Shown: positions 1 through 11,870 of the stretch, one piece after another
How the letters are laid out: every line of letters begins with the position of its first letter
Position numbering within the stretch: the stretch's first letter is position 1
NCBI GenBank assembly: GCA_001662425.1
Contig: BDDC01000040.1
Coordinates: forward strand, 6,777-70,776
DNA length: 64,000 bases
Source: Chlamydomonas sphaeroides
Taxonomy: Eukaryota; Chlorophyta; Chlorophyceae; Chlamydomonadales; Chlamydomonadaceae
Direction: 5' to 3'
Program-made: the position numbers and the translations under genes
Notes under the pieces: model-generated
Database searches by the model: none
Seen by the model: only the letters and a program-made list of their open reading frames with translations
Told to the model about the DNA's origin: nothing

Positions 1-976
1 TAGGCGGCAGCTGATGGCAAGAGTGAAGTCGTAAGTTGCTAGGGGTGCACTGCCGACAACTGAGAAGCGTCTAGACATGCGCGCGCGCAGCCGGATGGCA
101 AAGGTGCTGTAAGAGAGTACCCAATACTCGAAATTACGAAATCGTTTTGAGGCTCTCACCGGGTACCCGTGCAGATGGCGCGCCAAAGGCGCGTTCCGCG
201 CCCCACCCGGCCGCCCGCCCCATCAAGTAACTCGCATCCGTGCAGCCCATACCTTGAACCCGCACCAACACCTCGGCATGCGTCCCGTCAGGGGAGCAGC
301 ACAACCAACAACAGCACTTGACACTCAGCATGTGCATTGGGGGTGGGCAGGGCGATGCCCCAGCCCCCACGCTACCACACCAGCGGCCGCTCTTACGTCG
401 GCACGACACTCCGGCAAACTACGCTATGCCACATGTGGCTCATCATCATTCATCATGCACTGCATAATGCATCATGCATCGCGTTGCATATCATCAAACC
501 TGCGTCCCGTCCGTGATTCATTCGGCTGCCGTACAGCACCAGCCTTGGCAAAATGCGCCAACGCGGCGCGCGTCCGTACGCGTGCCTCGCACAACCCACA
601 GGGCTGACGTAGGGTCCGTTGCGACGCGAGCGGTGTCATCTTTACGCATATCACCCAGCAGGCTAGCGCGTCAACACGAGCGTGTGTTCCGCTCCCGGGC
701 GTCGTTGCGCGCGTTCCTTCATTCAGCGGTCGTGGGCTTTGGCCACTGCCATGCGACATCAAAGGAGCAACATCAGTGGAGCACGACAATGATGGCCACG
801 GTGCATGTCCATGTAATGCGGGCATGCGTTTTTCCGCAACGTCGCGTTCCGTTGCCAAGACGTTCCTTTGCAAACTATTTTACCGACGCGTCAGCCGGCC
901 GTAGCGCCCGCTGCAGAGTCCGATCCAGTCCCAATCCTTCCCATAATCGGCTATAATGTTGGTCTCGGTCCCAGTC
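1..976. other. Left-edge intergenic DNA / 3' flank of copy A
   Basis: No gene is recognised here. The open frames are short, overlap one another on both strands and show no domain or splice pattern, as expected in GC-rich DNA. The part nearest 976 should contain the 3' untranslated region of the minus-strand membrane protein gene. Around 440-490 there is a small A/T-richer patch with repeated CATGCAT-like words. I saw no TGTAA (the chlorophycean poly(A) signal) on the minus strand close to the stop codon. Confidence 0.5.
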
Positions 977-3900
977 CTAGTCCATCTTCTTCGAGCCAGC
1001 CGCACCAAGGCTGCCGCACGGGCCCAAAAGCGAGCCCGCGCTGCCGGCCTCGGCCGGCCGGCGCTCCGCGGCCGAGAACGCGCGCCGGCTGTAAGCGTCC
1101 GTGACGGCCGCCAGCAGCAGGCCGACCACCGCGTGCGCGGCGGCGCCGGCCAGCGCTGGGAGCCAGAGCCCCCCACTGACGTGGTATTGCAGCAGCGCCA
1201 CAGGGAGCAGCTCCAGGAGGGACACGGCCGCCTGCCAGCGCAGCGACAGCTGCAGAGGGAGGCAAGGAAGTGCGACGTGACATCACAACAGGCATCGGGC
1301 ACCGCGCCGAATCAGCCGCCGAGCGACTCTGACGGACAGGGGTATGCGGAGGAACCGACATAGCGGGCAGAGCGCCCCTGGCAACCCCTGGGTGCTCACA
1401 GCGCCTAGCCCGTGGGCGCCCTCCGTGCGCGGCTCACCTGGCGGAAGCCGGGCTTGAGGACGCCGTAGTACACCAAGTGCACGTGGCTGGTGCGGGAGCG
1501 CTCGACCCAGTTGCCGGGCAGCCGCAGCAGCGGGCCGCGCCAGGCGGCCGGCCAGGTGATGGCGAGCAGCGCAAGCGCCTCGAAGCTCGCCTTGACGAGC
1601 ATGCGGGCGTTGCGGTGCCGGCTGCGGGCGGGTGATGGAGGCGACGACAGGGCGTCACAGTCAGCGGCCCATGCGGCCTGCACGGCTGCCGATAGTTCCG
1701 CGGCAGCCTGTTCCGCCCCTGGCCCCACTCCCCTACTGCCCACGTGCAGGCCCAGGTCGACGTCGCACCGGCCCACGACGTCAGCGCTCCAGCCAGCCAG
1801 GACCCGGCACTGAGCCCAGGAAGGGACCGGTTCCCACACCCCAACCCGCACGCATGCCCGCCCCGCACCTAGGGACCAGCAGCAGCGCCGGCAGCTGCGC
1901 CAGCGCCACCACGAGGTGCAGGCACTGCGACACCACCTCCTGCGCGCCATAGCTTAGCCAGCCCGCGCCCAGGCCAGCCACCGCCGGCACGCCGCGCGCG
2001 GCGCGCGACGCCGACAGCGTTGCGCCCATGGCCGCCACGTGCAGCGCCGTGTCGAGCACGGCCGACCACTGGTCCATGGCCCGGCACTGCGCCGCCTTCC
2101 ACGCCTGGTAGGACCGCTCGGCTGGTGCGGAGGCGAAGCCCCACAGGGAGGCGTGAAGCAGCAGCAGCAACTGCGGCAGGGCGCCGCGGCGGCGGGGACC
2201 CGGCGCCAGCGCATGCGCTGGCGGTGGATGGGGCTGCTGTGTGGCAGCCGCGGCGCAGGCGAGCAGGCCTCGCTGCTCAGCGTAGGAGCGGACGTGGGCG
2301 GCAAAGTCGGGGTTTACGTCGCCAGATTGTTGCTGCGCCAGGAGGTCGCCGTAGTCGCACACGAAGCCGGCCAGGCCGCTGGTGCCGAGGGCGGCCGCAG
2401 CGCCAGGGCTGAGGCGGACAGAGCCGATGGAAGTGGCGGGGCTGCCCTGTCTGTCCTCCTCGCCAGCAGCGGCCGACAGCAGCAGCCGCTCCATCGCGCC
2501 CACGGCCTCCTGCCCCAGCACGCTGGCGTGCAGCTGCCGCACCTCCGCCGCCACGTCAGCGGCCGGGGCCACGAGCAGCGGCAGCGCCAGCAGCGGAGCG
2601 GACGACGAGGCCGCAGCGCGCGGCGAGGGCCCGGAGGCCTCGGCCGGCGCCGCCGGAGCCTCTGCCACCTCCTCCTCGCCGCCGCCGCTGGGAGGAAGGA
2701 GATAGAGGGTTAGGATGCCGGGGGCCGCCAGCGTAGCGGCCGGCAGGCGCAGGCTGGAGGACAAGGACGGAGAAAGCGTGCAGGTAAGTAAGGCAAAGAC
2801 GTAGGACCGGGCCGAAGAAAGAGAGGACGGTGACAGACCGCAACCCATCTGCTGCGCTTTCATCTACACGCATGGTTGCATCTCCCAGCATCCCCAGCCT
2901 GCCATTCCGCCTTCCGCGCCCCGCCATCCCACCTGATGGCCCTGAAGCCCTCGGCCTCCTCCCCCTCCTGCTCCTCCTCCCCCTCTTCCTCCTCCTCCTC
3001 CCCTCCCGGCGGCAGGCGGCACACGGCGTCCAGCAGGGCCGGCTGCTGTGCCTCGGGCCCCACGGAGGGGCCAGCCACCACGCAGCGCACCCCGGTGCGG
3101 CACCGCAGCACACGCCACGGCACCAGCACCGCCACGGACGACGACGCAGGAGCGGGCTGCTGCGGCTGCGAGGGACCCGCCTCCGACACCACAGCTGGCG
3201 GCCAGCAGAACGCACCGCCGCCGCCCAGGTCGGCGCGTGCGGCGGGCGTCTGAAAGTCGTCCGCGTCCGCGCGGCCCTGGCTCGCCTCCACCAGCAGCTG
3301 CACCAGCTCCTGCCGCAGCTCCTCCAGCCGCGGAGCTGCCGCTGCCGCTCCCGCTCCCGCTCCCACACCACACCCTGCCGGCGCCAGTTCCCCGTCCGCC
3401 GCGCCTCCACACAAGCCCGGCAGGACGCAGTGGTGGGCCCCCTCCGCCCGCGGCCCGGTTTTGCCGCCGGGGCCCACAAGCCGCAGCTGCAGCAGCAGGT
3501 GCACGCAGCCGGGCACCGCGGCCACGGTCAGCAGCCGCAGCTGCAGCGGCTGGCCCGCCGCGGCACGCGTGTGCGCCTCGGAGAGGGCGGCCGCGACGGC
3601 CCGCATGACCTGCGGAGGGGACCGCGCAGAGGGCCAGGCTTGCGGGACAACGCTACGCCACGCCACGCCACGCCACCGCGACAGCACTGTCGGAGGAGCC
3701 CTGCGGCCACAGTGCCGCGAAGGTGAACAGCACTCTCATGGCCGCACACAGCGCTCTGCTGGCGGCAACCGACTCCCAGCCTCCGCCTGCAGAACTTCCC
3801 TGACACACACACCGAAGGAGAGCCCACCTGCGGCGCCACCTCGTCAAAGGCCGACGCGCTGTGGCCGTTGCGGCCGCGGCGACCTAGCGCCTCCTCGGCT

Positions 3901-5187
3901 GTGAGGATCTTGGCGCTGAGGTTGAGCACGCTGCTGCTGCCCTCCACGCCGCCCGGCAGCAGCGGCCGCCAGGGCGTGTAGGCGGGGATGCCTGACAGCG
4001 GGCTGCGCACCGCCTCGGCCGAGTGGGCCACGGCGCTGATGCCCGGCAGGCCGGCTTCGTCCGCAGTGCGGGAGTGCACCTGGCTGGCCTCGGCCGCGCC
4101 GGCGGCGCTGGGCTGGAGGGGCTCGGCGAAGCTGGGGAGGCGGTCGGGCAGGGCGGCGATGCCGCCATGCAGGACGGCGCTGCCGTTGTGGCTGGTGTCG
4201 GGAGTGTGCACGCTGCTGCTGCTGCTGCCGCCACTGCTGCTGGCGACGCTGGAGCTGCAGTCGTCAGCGCGGTCGTCCGCTGCGTGCCGCGGCCTCAGGC
4301 AGCGGCGCTCCCACTCGGCGGCTGCCAGGTAGGGCAGTGCGACCATGGTCACGAGCAGGAAGCCGGCGTGGAGGAGGAAGCTGAGCGGAGTGACGGGCAG
4401 GCCTAGGCGGGCGTCGGATGCGGCGCTGGCGATGAGGGCCACGGGCCACAGCAGGAGGCCGGCCCACAGCTGGCGATCCGGCGGCATCTGCGGGTGGCGG
4501 CGGTCGCGGGGCTGCAGTCCGGACAAAGCCAGAGGCACGCGCCGCGAGGCCTTCGCGCTGTTGACCTGCTTGGCAGTGGGTTCGAGTGGATTTGGGGCAG
4601 AGAGCTGCTACCGGACTCACCCAGCGAAGCAGCACGCAGCGCCAGGCCAGGTAGATGGCGGCCAGCGACCTTCGGCCGCTGCTACAGTAGAGGGGCGCCG
4701 TCAGCTGCAGGGCCGCCGCCGGGGCCCACGCGGCGGCCGCGGCGGCGCCGGCCAGGCAGCCGGCACCCTGAGCAAGCAGCAGCGCTTGTCGCCAGCGCGT
4801 GAAGGCGGCGGGCGCGGCGAGCGCGAGCGCGATGGTGGCCAGCACGATGCACGTGTGGGCGGAGGCGGCGAAGTCGCTGGTAGAGAACGCTACGCGGGGG
4901 TCAATGAAGGCTGCCCGCGACAGGACAAAGAGCATCTGATGTGCGTAGCTGCCGGCGCAGGGAAAGCCGGAGGGGACAGGGGGCGGTAGCTCCTGGAGCG
5001 CGGCGTGCAGGCTGCCGCCCAGCGGAGTGCAGGCGCGCACGACGAGCGACTTGACTGTGTAGCCAGCGCCCATGACGATCTTCTCTAAGCGTCGTATGGG
5101 GCACGAGGGAGGGCACGGGGGGAGCCGAGAAGTAGAGGATGGGCCGAAGAGGATGGCCCTGCTGGGCACGGGCAGCAGGAGTTGCAA
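977..5187 (-). CDS. Polytopic membrane protein family, copy A (unknown function)
   Basis: Six exons on the minus strand: 5187-4621, 4487-3828, 3609-2933, 2753-1869, 1621-1438 and 1249-977. All phases close, giving 1,081 residues. The N-terminal third has hydrophobic segments. A soluble centre follows, with the motif PGCVHLL, the block GGAFCWPPAV and a Glu-rich stretch. The C-terminal third is again hydrophobic (near WLLLLHASLWGF in its homologues) and ends in a Lys/Ser tail. It aligns along its whole length with the three plus-strand copies at 41-58 kb, but is clearly the most diverged. Two differences stand out. It carries an extra intron (3827-3610) where the others have one continuous exon. 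Its N-terminus lacks the first membrane segment (FDLLFIALEV-type) and has a polar Pro/Arg-rich start instead. That may mean truncation or an unseen upstream exon, so the start at 5187 is the weakest point. I recognise no named family, and the function is unknown. Confidence 0.75.
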
Positions 5188-6489
5188 ATCATGCCCAAAC
5201 GTTTCTCACCAAGAATGAGAAAGAGGAGGCCTGAACGAGCAGCAAAGTTGTGGATGCGCACATGCTGCATTCCGCCTCGCCAGCTCTTTTGTGCCTTATG
5301 TGTTACTCCTCTGTGTCCAGGCCCCAGCTCGGCTGTGGCGCAGCTGAATGCCACCGCGGCACCAGCCGGCGCCATTGTGCACGGCCGATGCGGTGCCGCA
5401 ACGCTCTAAAGGCAGAGCGAAACAGAAAATATGATGTGATTTTGGCAGAGCAAGCTACAGCGTCGGAAACGCACAATAGAACGTTTGGACGACGGGCGCC
5501 AGTACTCCACTCCGTTGATTTGGGCGTGGGCGCTGGTCAGCCGTTGAGTACATGAAGGAGGCACAAGGGCAGGGAGTTATCGCTCTGCAGGGCTGGTTGC
5601 AGCTCGGCCGTGTCTGCCGTGTGTCGTACGTCGTGCCACACTTCCTGCCTTAACCTGCCGCCCCCTCCTTCCCGCCTGAAGTTGCCGCACCATACAGCCG
5701 TTGCACGATGGAGAGCCACCAGGGACGTGGAACATCCGCGAACCCACCTCGCCGCCCGGCGCGCGAATGGGCGTAGCCAGGGTGCCAGGCGGCCCCAGCA
5801 CTAGCCATTCGGCCAGGCTAGATTCACCTGCCGCACACAGTCGGACAATCCCAGCAGGGAAGAATCTACCCTGAATCCCAGTCCATGCCCTTCCTAGCTC
5901 AGCCCGCACCTCGAACAAGACACATGCATTTGCTCTACTCCTTTGCCTGCGTGACAAACAAACACAGCCTAGCGCGCGGATGCATTGCGGCAGACCCTCA
6001 GCAGACAGCAGCAGTATTCGACCTGCAGCATGCCTGCTGAGCAGGCATAAGTGACACACATACAACAGAGAGAAAGGTACAGCAATATGGGTACAGCAAC
6101 ACGGGTACAGCAACACGGGTACAGCAACACGGGTACAGCAACACGGGTACAGCAACACAGGTACAACGGTACTGTACAAGCAATCCACAACGCCACGACG
6201 CAACCTCCACACAGCAACGGCAACTGCAACTAGCAACAGCCCTGTGCACAACAGCAACACACGCTGCGCGGCCTCGCAAGCGGCCCCGCGCGCAGGCGCC
6301 AGCGCGTTGCGGAAGCGCGGCCGGCGCGGCGACGCGGGCCGCTCCTCCCACATGCCTCCCACGCCCCAGCCTCGCGTGTGCGGTGTGGTGCGCAGCGCGT
6401 TGGGCGGTGGGCGTTGGGAGCAACTCAAGCGCCTCGATTGCGAGGGGGCCTCGGGCGCTGAGCAGGGCCCACACGCGACCTGCAGCTCC
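5188..6489. other. Intergenic region between copy A and the VHL/BFN gene
   Basis: This should hold the promoter and 5' leader of copy A (transcribed leftward from about 5187) and the 3' untranslated region of the VHL/BFN gene (stop at 6490). The only structure I can see is the 14-bp minisatellite at 6076-6159. No supported coding exon is present. A missing first exon of copy A could lie here, but I found no segment resembling the N-terminal membrane helix of the other copies. Confidence 0.45.
6076..6159. repeat. 14-bp minisatellite, six units
   Basis: Six head-to-tail copies of a 14-base unit (GGTACAGCAACACG). The first unit has two changes and the last has one. A degenerate seventh copy continues to about 6173. 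The unit length is not a multiple of three and no gene covers it. It lies about 330 bases downstream of the VHL/BFN stop codon, so it may fall in that gene's 3' untranslated region. Confidence 0.9.
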
Positions 6490-9400
6490 TCAGGCGCTGA
6501 GGGCGTCCTCCAGTTCCACCACCCGCAGCGGGCGGGGCGCGGAGGGTATGGCTGCGGTGATGGCGTCCAGCGCGTCCTGCGGGTCGGGGTGCCGGCTTCC
6601 TTGGCCTCGGCGACGAAAAGCACTACAAGCCATGATAAGTATCATAAATTTTATGAACACTCAGAGCCAGATGGAATCCACTGGTTGGGATCAAGAACCA
6701 ATGAGAGCCGAGGGGTGATGGCGTCCAGCGCTCCCTCGTGCGGTGGAGGGAGCACGAGAGACAGCGGGGCGAAGTCGTGCTGATGTCAGCACGTGGCGCG
6801 ACCCTAGGGCCGCAGGGGCTGGAGGGCCAGGCCGCTGGAGGGCCTGACCAGCGGGCCGGTCGGGCGCTGGGCAAAGGCCAAGCGACGTGGCGTAGGGACC
6901 GGCAGCTGCTGGCCGTGCAGCACGCTGCATGTGCTGAGCTCGGTCGCCGCAGAGCGCACTCGCGCCACGGTCGGCCAGGCCGCTGGCCCGCAGCGCCCCC
7001 CGGACCAGCGGCCCACGGAGTCCCGCACCTGCGCCAGCCGGTCGGCTTCGGCCTCGGCCGCCTCGTCCAGCAGGCCCGAGGCGGCGGCCGCCTCGCGCGC
7101 CTCGCGCCGCCGTTCAAAGACGCTGAGCATGGAGGCGTGCAGGCTGCGTGGTGGGGGTAGCGGGCCCGGGTGGGTGGGCATGCGCGGGCCCGCGGCCCCT
7201 GCTACGAAGGCCGGCCTGCGGGGTGCCTTCCAAACAGCACCATGCCAGCGGCGTGGCTGCGGCGACCCGCTGTCCGGCTGTGACAAGCACCAGCCGCACG
7301 CCGCCCGCTGGCTCGCCGGCACGACCCGCGGCTCGCCCCCGCCCCAGCCCCCGACCGGGCCCGTACCTGGCGACCTCCTGGCGCACGAAGATGGGGGTGC
7401 CCAGCGCCAGCGCCAGGCTCAGCGAGTCGCCGGGCGTGGCGTCCAGCGAGGCCAGCGAGGCGTCCGGCCGCGCCAGCACCAGTCGGCTGTACAGCACGCC
7501 GTCCACCAGCTGCGGCGGCGGGGCGGGAGGGCAGGGGATAGGGGAGGGTGGGGTTTGGTGTGTGGCGAGGACGTAGATGTAGATGTGCCGGTAGTAGATA
7601 GGGGACAGCGACAGAGGCAAGGGACAGGGGGCAGCGACAAGGGGCAGCGACAGGCGCGAAGGACAGGCGGCTGTGCAGCACCCGTGTCCCCCACCAGCTT
7701 GGAGGGGTGGAGGGAGGAGAGGGCGAAGGGCGGGGCTTGCTATGCGTGCGGGATTGGACGACTGCCCTAGGTGACAGGGCCCGGCACCAGGGCGGGGGCC
7801 AGGGCAGGGGTCGGTGAGGGATGGGGCCTGGTTGCCCCGGAGCCGTGGGCGCTCGCTCACCCGGGTGATGCACACGCGCTGCAGCTTGGCGCCAGAGGCC
7901 TGCGGCACAGGGGGGTGATGGGAAGGGCGAGGGAGGGAGGCGTGTCCGCGGGACAGGGCCCAGGGCCCAGGGCCGCACTCGGCACTGAGGGCGGCCCCAA
8001 GCCCTGACGCCAGGTGCCCCTATCTGGGCCCTAGCCCCCGGAGGGCCATCTTGTCAAGGCGCCTGCGCCCAACCGACCCCATGCAAGGCGGTAGTCCAGG
8101 TGCACATCAGCCCTCATCCCGCCCTGCTCCGACCAGCAGCGACACAGCGGGGACCGCCAGCCCTCGGCCCCCTCCCCGCCCCGCCCCGCCCCACCAGCAG
8201 CGTGCGGCTCCAGGTGCCCAGCGTGGAGGGCCGCCTGCTCTCCAGCGAGCCCGTGGCCTCCACCAGCGACAGCGCCTCGATGCCGGCCAGTGCCACCTGG
8301 GCAGCGACGAGGGAGGCAGTGGAGGGAGGGAGGGGATGGAGGGAGGAAGGGGGGAAGGGAGGGGGAGGGCAGGGATGGAGTGAGTTAGGTGTGGGGCTTT
8401 GCAGCGGGGCGACGGGACAGACCCGCAGTCGGGCGGCGGGCGTCAGGTGGGTGGTGGGGCAGTCTGCAGCAGGTCGCCAACGGGGCACGACGCGGCATGG
8501 CGCGCGTCCGCGGGTGTCAGTTGCCCCCGCTTTCTTCCCTTCCTCCCTCTCCCGGCCTAATGCCTGCCTCCCCTGCCCGTACCTCCATGGGGTGCTCCCA
8601 GCCCCGCATCGCCAGCATCAGGCTGCCGCCGCCCGGGTAGATGGTCACCTCGCGCAGCTGGGTGGTGGCGGGTTCAGGAGGTGCCGGGGGCAAGGCACAG
8701 GGTCCAGGGATGAAGCGGGCAGGCCAGGGCAGGCCAGAGCAGGCCAGGGGCTTCGGCAGGGGGATGGGCTAGTGGGTAGGGGGTCACTCAGACAGCTGGA
8801 AGGTTTAGGTGGGCAGGGGCAGCGGCAAGGCAGAGGAGCAGCGGACAGTGGGCTGCGGCGTCAGGCACGGCCGCTGCGGCCGACGGCCCCTCTCCCCGTT
8901 ACTCAGCATCAGCGCCCCGGCCAGCCCTACCCTCGTTGCACTCAAGCGACCCCACGCCCAACGGACCTTCCCAAGCGCAGCCCGACGCCCAATGACACCC
9001 TTACCCCTCCCCCGCGGTCACACCTGCGCGGGAACGTACTGCCCCTCCTCGTTGCCAAGGCCATCAAAGCCTGCGAATGACGGCGACGACGCCACCAGCT
9101 CCGGCGGCGACGTCGACCGCGGCTCCATCGCCTCCGGCGCCGCCTCTAGGCCGCTGGCCCCCGGCACCGGCCCATCGGCGGGCGCCGCCGTGTAGGTGTA
9201 GCTTGCCTCGCCGGGCCGGCCGGCGGCGCCAGGCCCCGAGGAGGAGGGCACGAACTCGCCAGCGCCGGCGGCACCGCCGGCCGCGGCGGCGCCGGCGGTG
9301 GCGAGGCGCACGACCTGCGCTTGCGCAGGCAGGAGGGCAGGAGGGCAGGCAGGAAGGCGGGTGACTGTAAAGATCGGAGGAGTTTGGCAGGCGAGGGAGC

Positions 9401-10345
9401 GGGCGCGCGGCGCGAGGAGCTGTGTGAGGCGGCGGCGACGGGCCCTGGCGTTTGGTTGCGGCCCCTGGCGCCAATGCGCCACCGCACCCCCGGACACACC
9501 TGCTTGCCGGGCGCCGCCACGTGCTCCGCCAGCACGGCGCCCGAGGCGGCGTCCACGAAGCGCCACGCGTGCGACTCGTACGTGGCGATCTGCGTGCCCA
9601 GGGTAGGGGGCGAGCGGCGGTCGGGGGCCGACGGGGCAGGGCCGGCTGCCGTCGCAACAGCACGTGAGGGCTGATGGGTGCGTCCGTTTATGGCGCTGCG
9701 CATTCGCTTGCACGTGACCGTGCGGGCAAGGCTGGTGGCGTTGACCAGCCGGCCTCGAGGCAGGGCGAACGGATGCTGATGGCGTGCATGGGGCGCCCGC
9801 CGCACCGACAACATGCTGCCCGGAGTGAGGGAGCCGAACAGCTCGGCATCGCCATCATAGTTGAGCCTGCGGTGGAGGGGGTCGGGATCGGATGCGGCGC
9901 AACAGCAGGGCCTGGGGCGCACCAGTGCGGCGGCGCCCGGCGGCCCGGCGGGTGCTCACCAGAAGAGCTTGAGGGGGCGCTCGAGCTGGTTGAGCACGGT
10001 GAGCTCGGAGGGCACGGACCACGTCAGTGAGCGGAGCGGCAGCCCGGCAGCCGTGGCGACGGCCGCGGCGGTGGCCCGGGCGGGCGGCGGCAGCAGCAGC
10101 GCGGCTGGGCTGCCCGGGAGCAGGCCGCCTGCGGCGAGCGCCGTGAGCAGCGCGGCGCGGCGGGTGAAGGCCAGGCCAGAGGTGGTGGGCGCTGGGGAGC
10201 CCGGGTTGTCCTTGCGGGCCGGCTGCGAGCTCGCGCAAGTGGGCAGATGCCGTCTGCAGCACGCATGTGGAGCCCGAAGGTGGCGGCGACGATGTGAAGC
10301 TGACGCCGAGGTGCAGCGACGACTTGTGTGGAGGCCTGGGGCCAC
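6490..10345 (-). CDS. VHL beta-domain + DUF151 bifunctional nuclease fusion, plastid-targeted
   Basis: Ten exons: 10345-9960, 9866-9806, 9589-9500, 9314-9024, 8657-8583, 8296-8195, 7899-7861, 7509-7367, 7143-7029 and 6576-6490. All phases close, giving 462 residues. Residues 1-60 are Arg/Ser/Ala-rich, like a chloroplast transit peptide. Residues 61-91 hold a twin arginine (TRRAALL), a hydrophobic run and PPPARA, as in a thylakoid Tat signal. Residues about 111-180 match the pVHL beta-domain. W129, H156 and W158 align with human W88, H115 and W117 of the hydroxyproline pocket, while Y98 and S111 are Phe and Thr here. Residues 180-276 are a low-complexity linker. Residues 277-396 match DUF151/bifunctional nuclease, with DGVLYSRLVL and GDSLSLALALGTPIFV. 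The tail is charged and helical. No elongin-binding alpha-domain is seen. Family knowledge: DUF151 proteins of plants (BBD) are reported nucleases. The lumenal location and the joint function are inference. The start and the last exon are the least certain parts. Confidence 0.78.
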
Positions 10346-11223
10346 GTGTCAGGTGCGCGGGAAAGAGCGGTAACAAAAGGGTGTTGCGCGTGACGGTGAT
10401 GTTGCGCTGACAAGACCAAGGTTTTGTCCGACGGTCACGGACGTGCAAGTCAGATCTATTCACGTCTTCAGGAGGCCAGGGGCACATGGTTAAGGGCGGC
10501 GCGGCGAAGAGCGACGCGGGCATGACGCAGAAGCCCTGTCCACGGCCGGCAACTCCCGGCAGTGTCGTGGGTGCATCACACCTTGCATCTTCACAATTAC
10601 GGCGTTCAGAGTGCGCGGCAGGGCCTGGTAGGGTTTGGGCCACCGAAAGGCTCTGCGACTGTCTGCGACTTCTCGTGCGCAAGTTCTGCCGGGCAAGTGA
10701 TTACGTATAGAACCTTACGGTGTAGCTAAGTCCAACTGCGCAGGCGTCTGCGGTGTGGGGCTGTTCGTGTGTGTGACGCGCACTCTGCACGAGCTTATGT
10801 GTCGCTCAGCGCGCGCAGAAGAGTGCAGTGTGAATGCAGTGACTGTGACGAGCGCACAACTGTGCAGTGACGGCAAGCTGTTGCTGGGACGCGAACCGAC
10901 GGTCGCAGGACTTCGAATCCTGAACTCGCAGCCCCACGCTGCGCGCGCCTGTCCTGGCGACATTTTACTCCTGCGCAAAAGCACACTCGCTCACGTCCGC
11001 TTCGAGCCGACCAACGCCGGCTGCGAACCGCCACGCGCCTTCCCGCCGCCAGCTCCCTGGCCCCTGCAGGCGCGGTGTGCACCAAAGCGCCACCTGCCAC
11101 CGCCATCTTGCCCATCCGCTGCACGCTCCACACAGCGCTTCCGCCACGCCCCTCGGGCAACACCGCTCGCGCCCCCCAGCTGGTTGCCGCAAACCCTTCC
11201 GCTGCCCCTGCTGCCGCTCTGCC
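10346..11223. other. Intergenic region between NO VEIN and VHL/BFN genes
   Basis: About 880 bases separate the NO VEIN stop codon (11224) from the VHL/BFN start (10345). Both genes run leftward, so this should contain the 3' untranslated region of the first and the promoter and leader of the second. I see no coding exon and no poly(A) word TGTAA on the minus strand. An A/T-richer patch runs from about 10370 to 10460 just upstream of the VHL/BFN start, which would suit a promoter, but no TATA box is evident. Confidence 0.4.
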
Positions 11224-11870
11224 TCACACCCGTATGCACAGCTGCACCTCCCTGCGCAGCGCCATGCCCCAAGGGTCGGGCAGCGCCAGCAGCTGCGCCC
11301 CCGCCAACGAGCCGGCGCCCAGCACCCGGAAGATGACATAGCTGCGGGACACGGGAGGGCCGGAGGGGGAAGGCAGGACACGGCGGTCGAGGGCGGTGCT
11401 TGCAATTCCCTGGGCGCCGACTGGGGCAGCAGCCCAGAGCCCAATGGGGCCGTACCTTGGCCCCTCGCGCTGCGCCAGTGCCAGCTCTTGTGCGCTCAGC
11501 TCAAACACGTCCCTGCTGGCGCTGGTGCTGCTCTTGACCTCCACATACACGCGCTCGCGGGCGCCAGGCGAGGGCGAGGAGGAGGAGGAGCCCGGCTGGG
11601 AGCCGGGCGAGGCTGCGGCCGGGGGAGGGACGCAGGAAGTGGGAGGCAGTCAGCTGCGGCCGGCCAGGGCCGTGCACCCCTTGTACCCCATCGCCCGAGC
11701 CCCGCTGCCGTACCTCGGTGCAGCAGTATGTCGTACGGCGCTCCCTCCATGCCCGGCACGCCGCTGACCCACTCCACCTCCCAGCCGCCGGCCGCCAGCT
11801 CCCCGTCCGCCCGCAGAAGGCTGTACACCAGCGCCTCGGCCCGCCGGGACACAGCCAACCGGCTCACACC
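11224..11870 (-). other. NO VEIN C-terminal DUF3883 domain
   Basis: The C-terminal exons encode RRAEALVYSLLRADG, then WEVEWVSG and APYDILLHR, then after an intron VYVEVKSSTSASRDVFELSA and QELALAQREGPR. The last exon is 11341-11224 (SYVIFRVLGAGSL, ending QLCIRV and a TGA stop). This is the DUF3883 (NOV C-terminal) pattern. The spaced Asp of PYDI and the Glu-x-Lys of VEVKSS match the D...ExK signature of restriction-endonuclease-like folds. Nuclease activity is not shown for this family as far as I know. Confidence 0.83.

Noticed and set aside
5577..6623. A 348-codon minus-strand open frame with Cys/Val-rich repeats
   Set aside because: The repetitive part is only the translation of the 14-bp minisatellite, and the rest has no recognisable content. 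It overlaps the last exon of the VHL/BFN gene in another frame.
6804..7143. Alternative 3' end of the VHL/BFN gene by reading through to a stop at 6804
   Set aside because: Reading on gives a low-complexity Arg/Pro-rich tail. A GTGCGG donor after DRLAQ (7028) joins in phase to an exon at 6576 encoding DALDAITAAIPSAPRPLRV and ending in a stop. The spliced version was preferred, although the read-through form remains possible.
10885..10935. A tRNA-like T-arm (CTTCGAA between short complementary arms)
   Set aside because: The T-stem register is wrong for a tRNA, and no matching acceptor, D or anticodon stems could be laid out around it.
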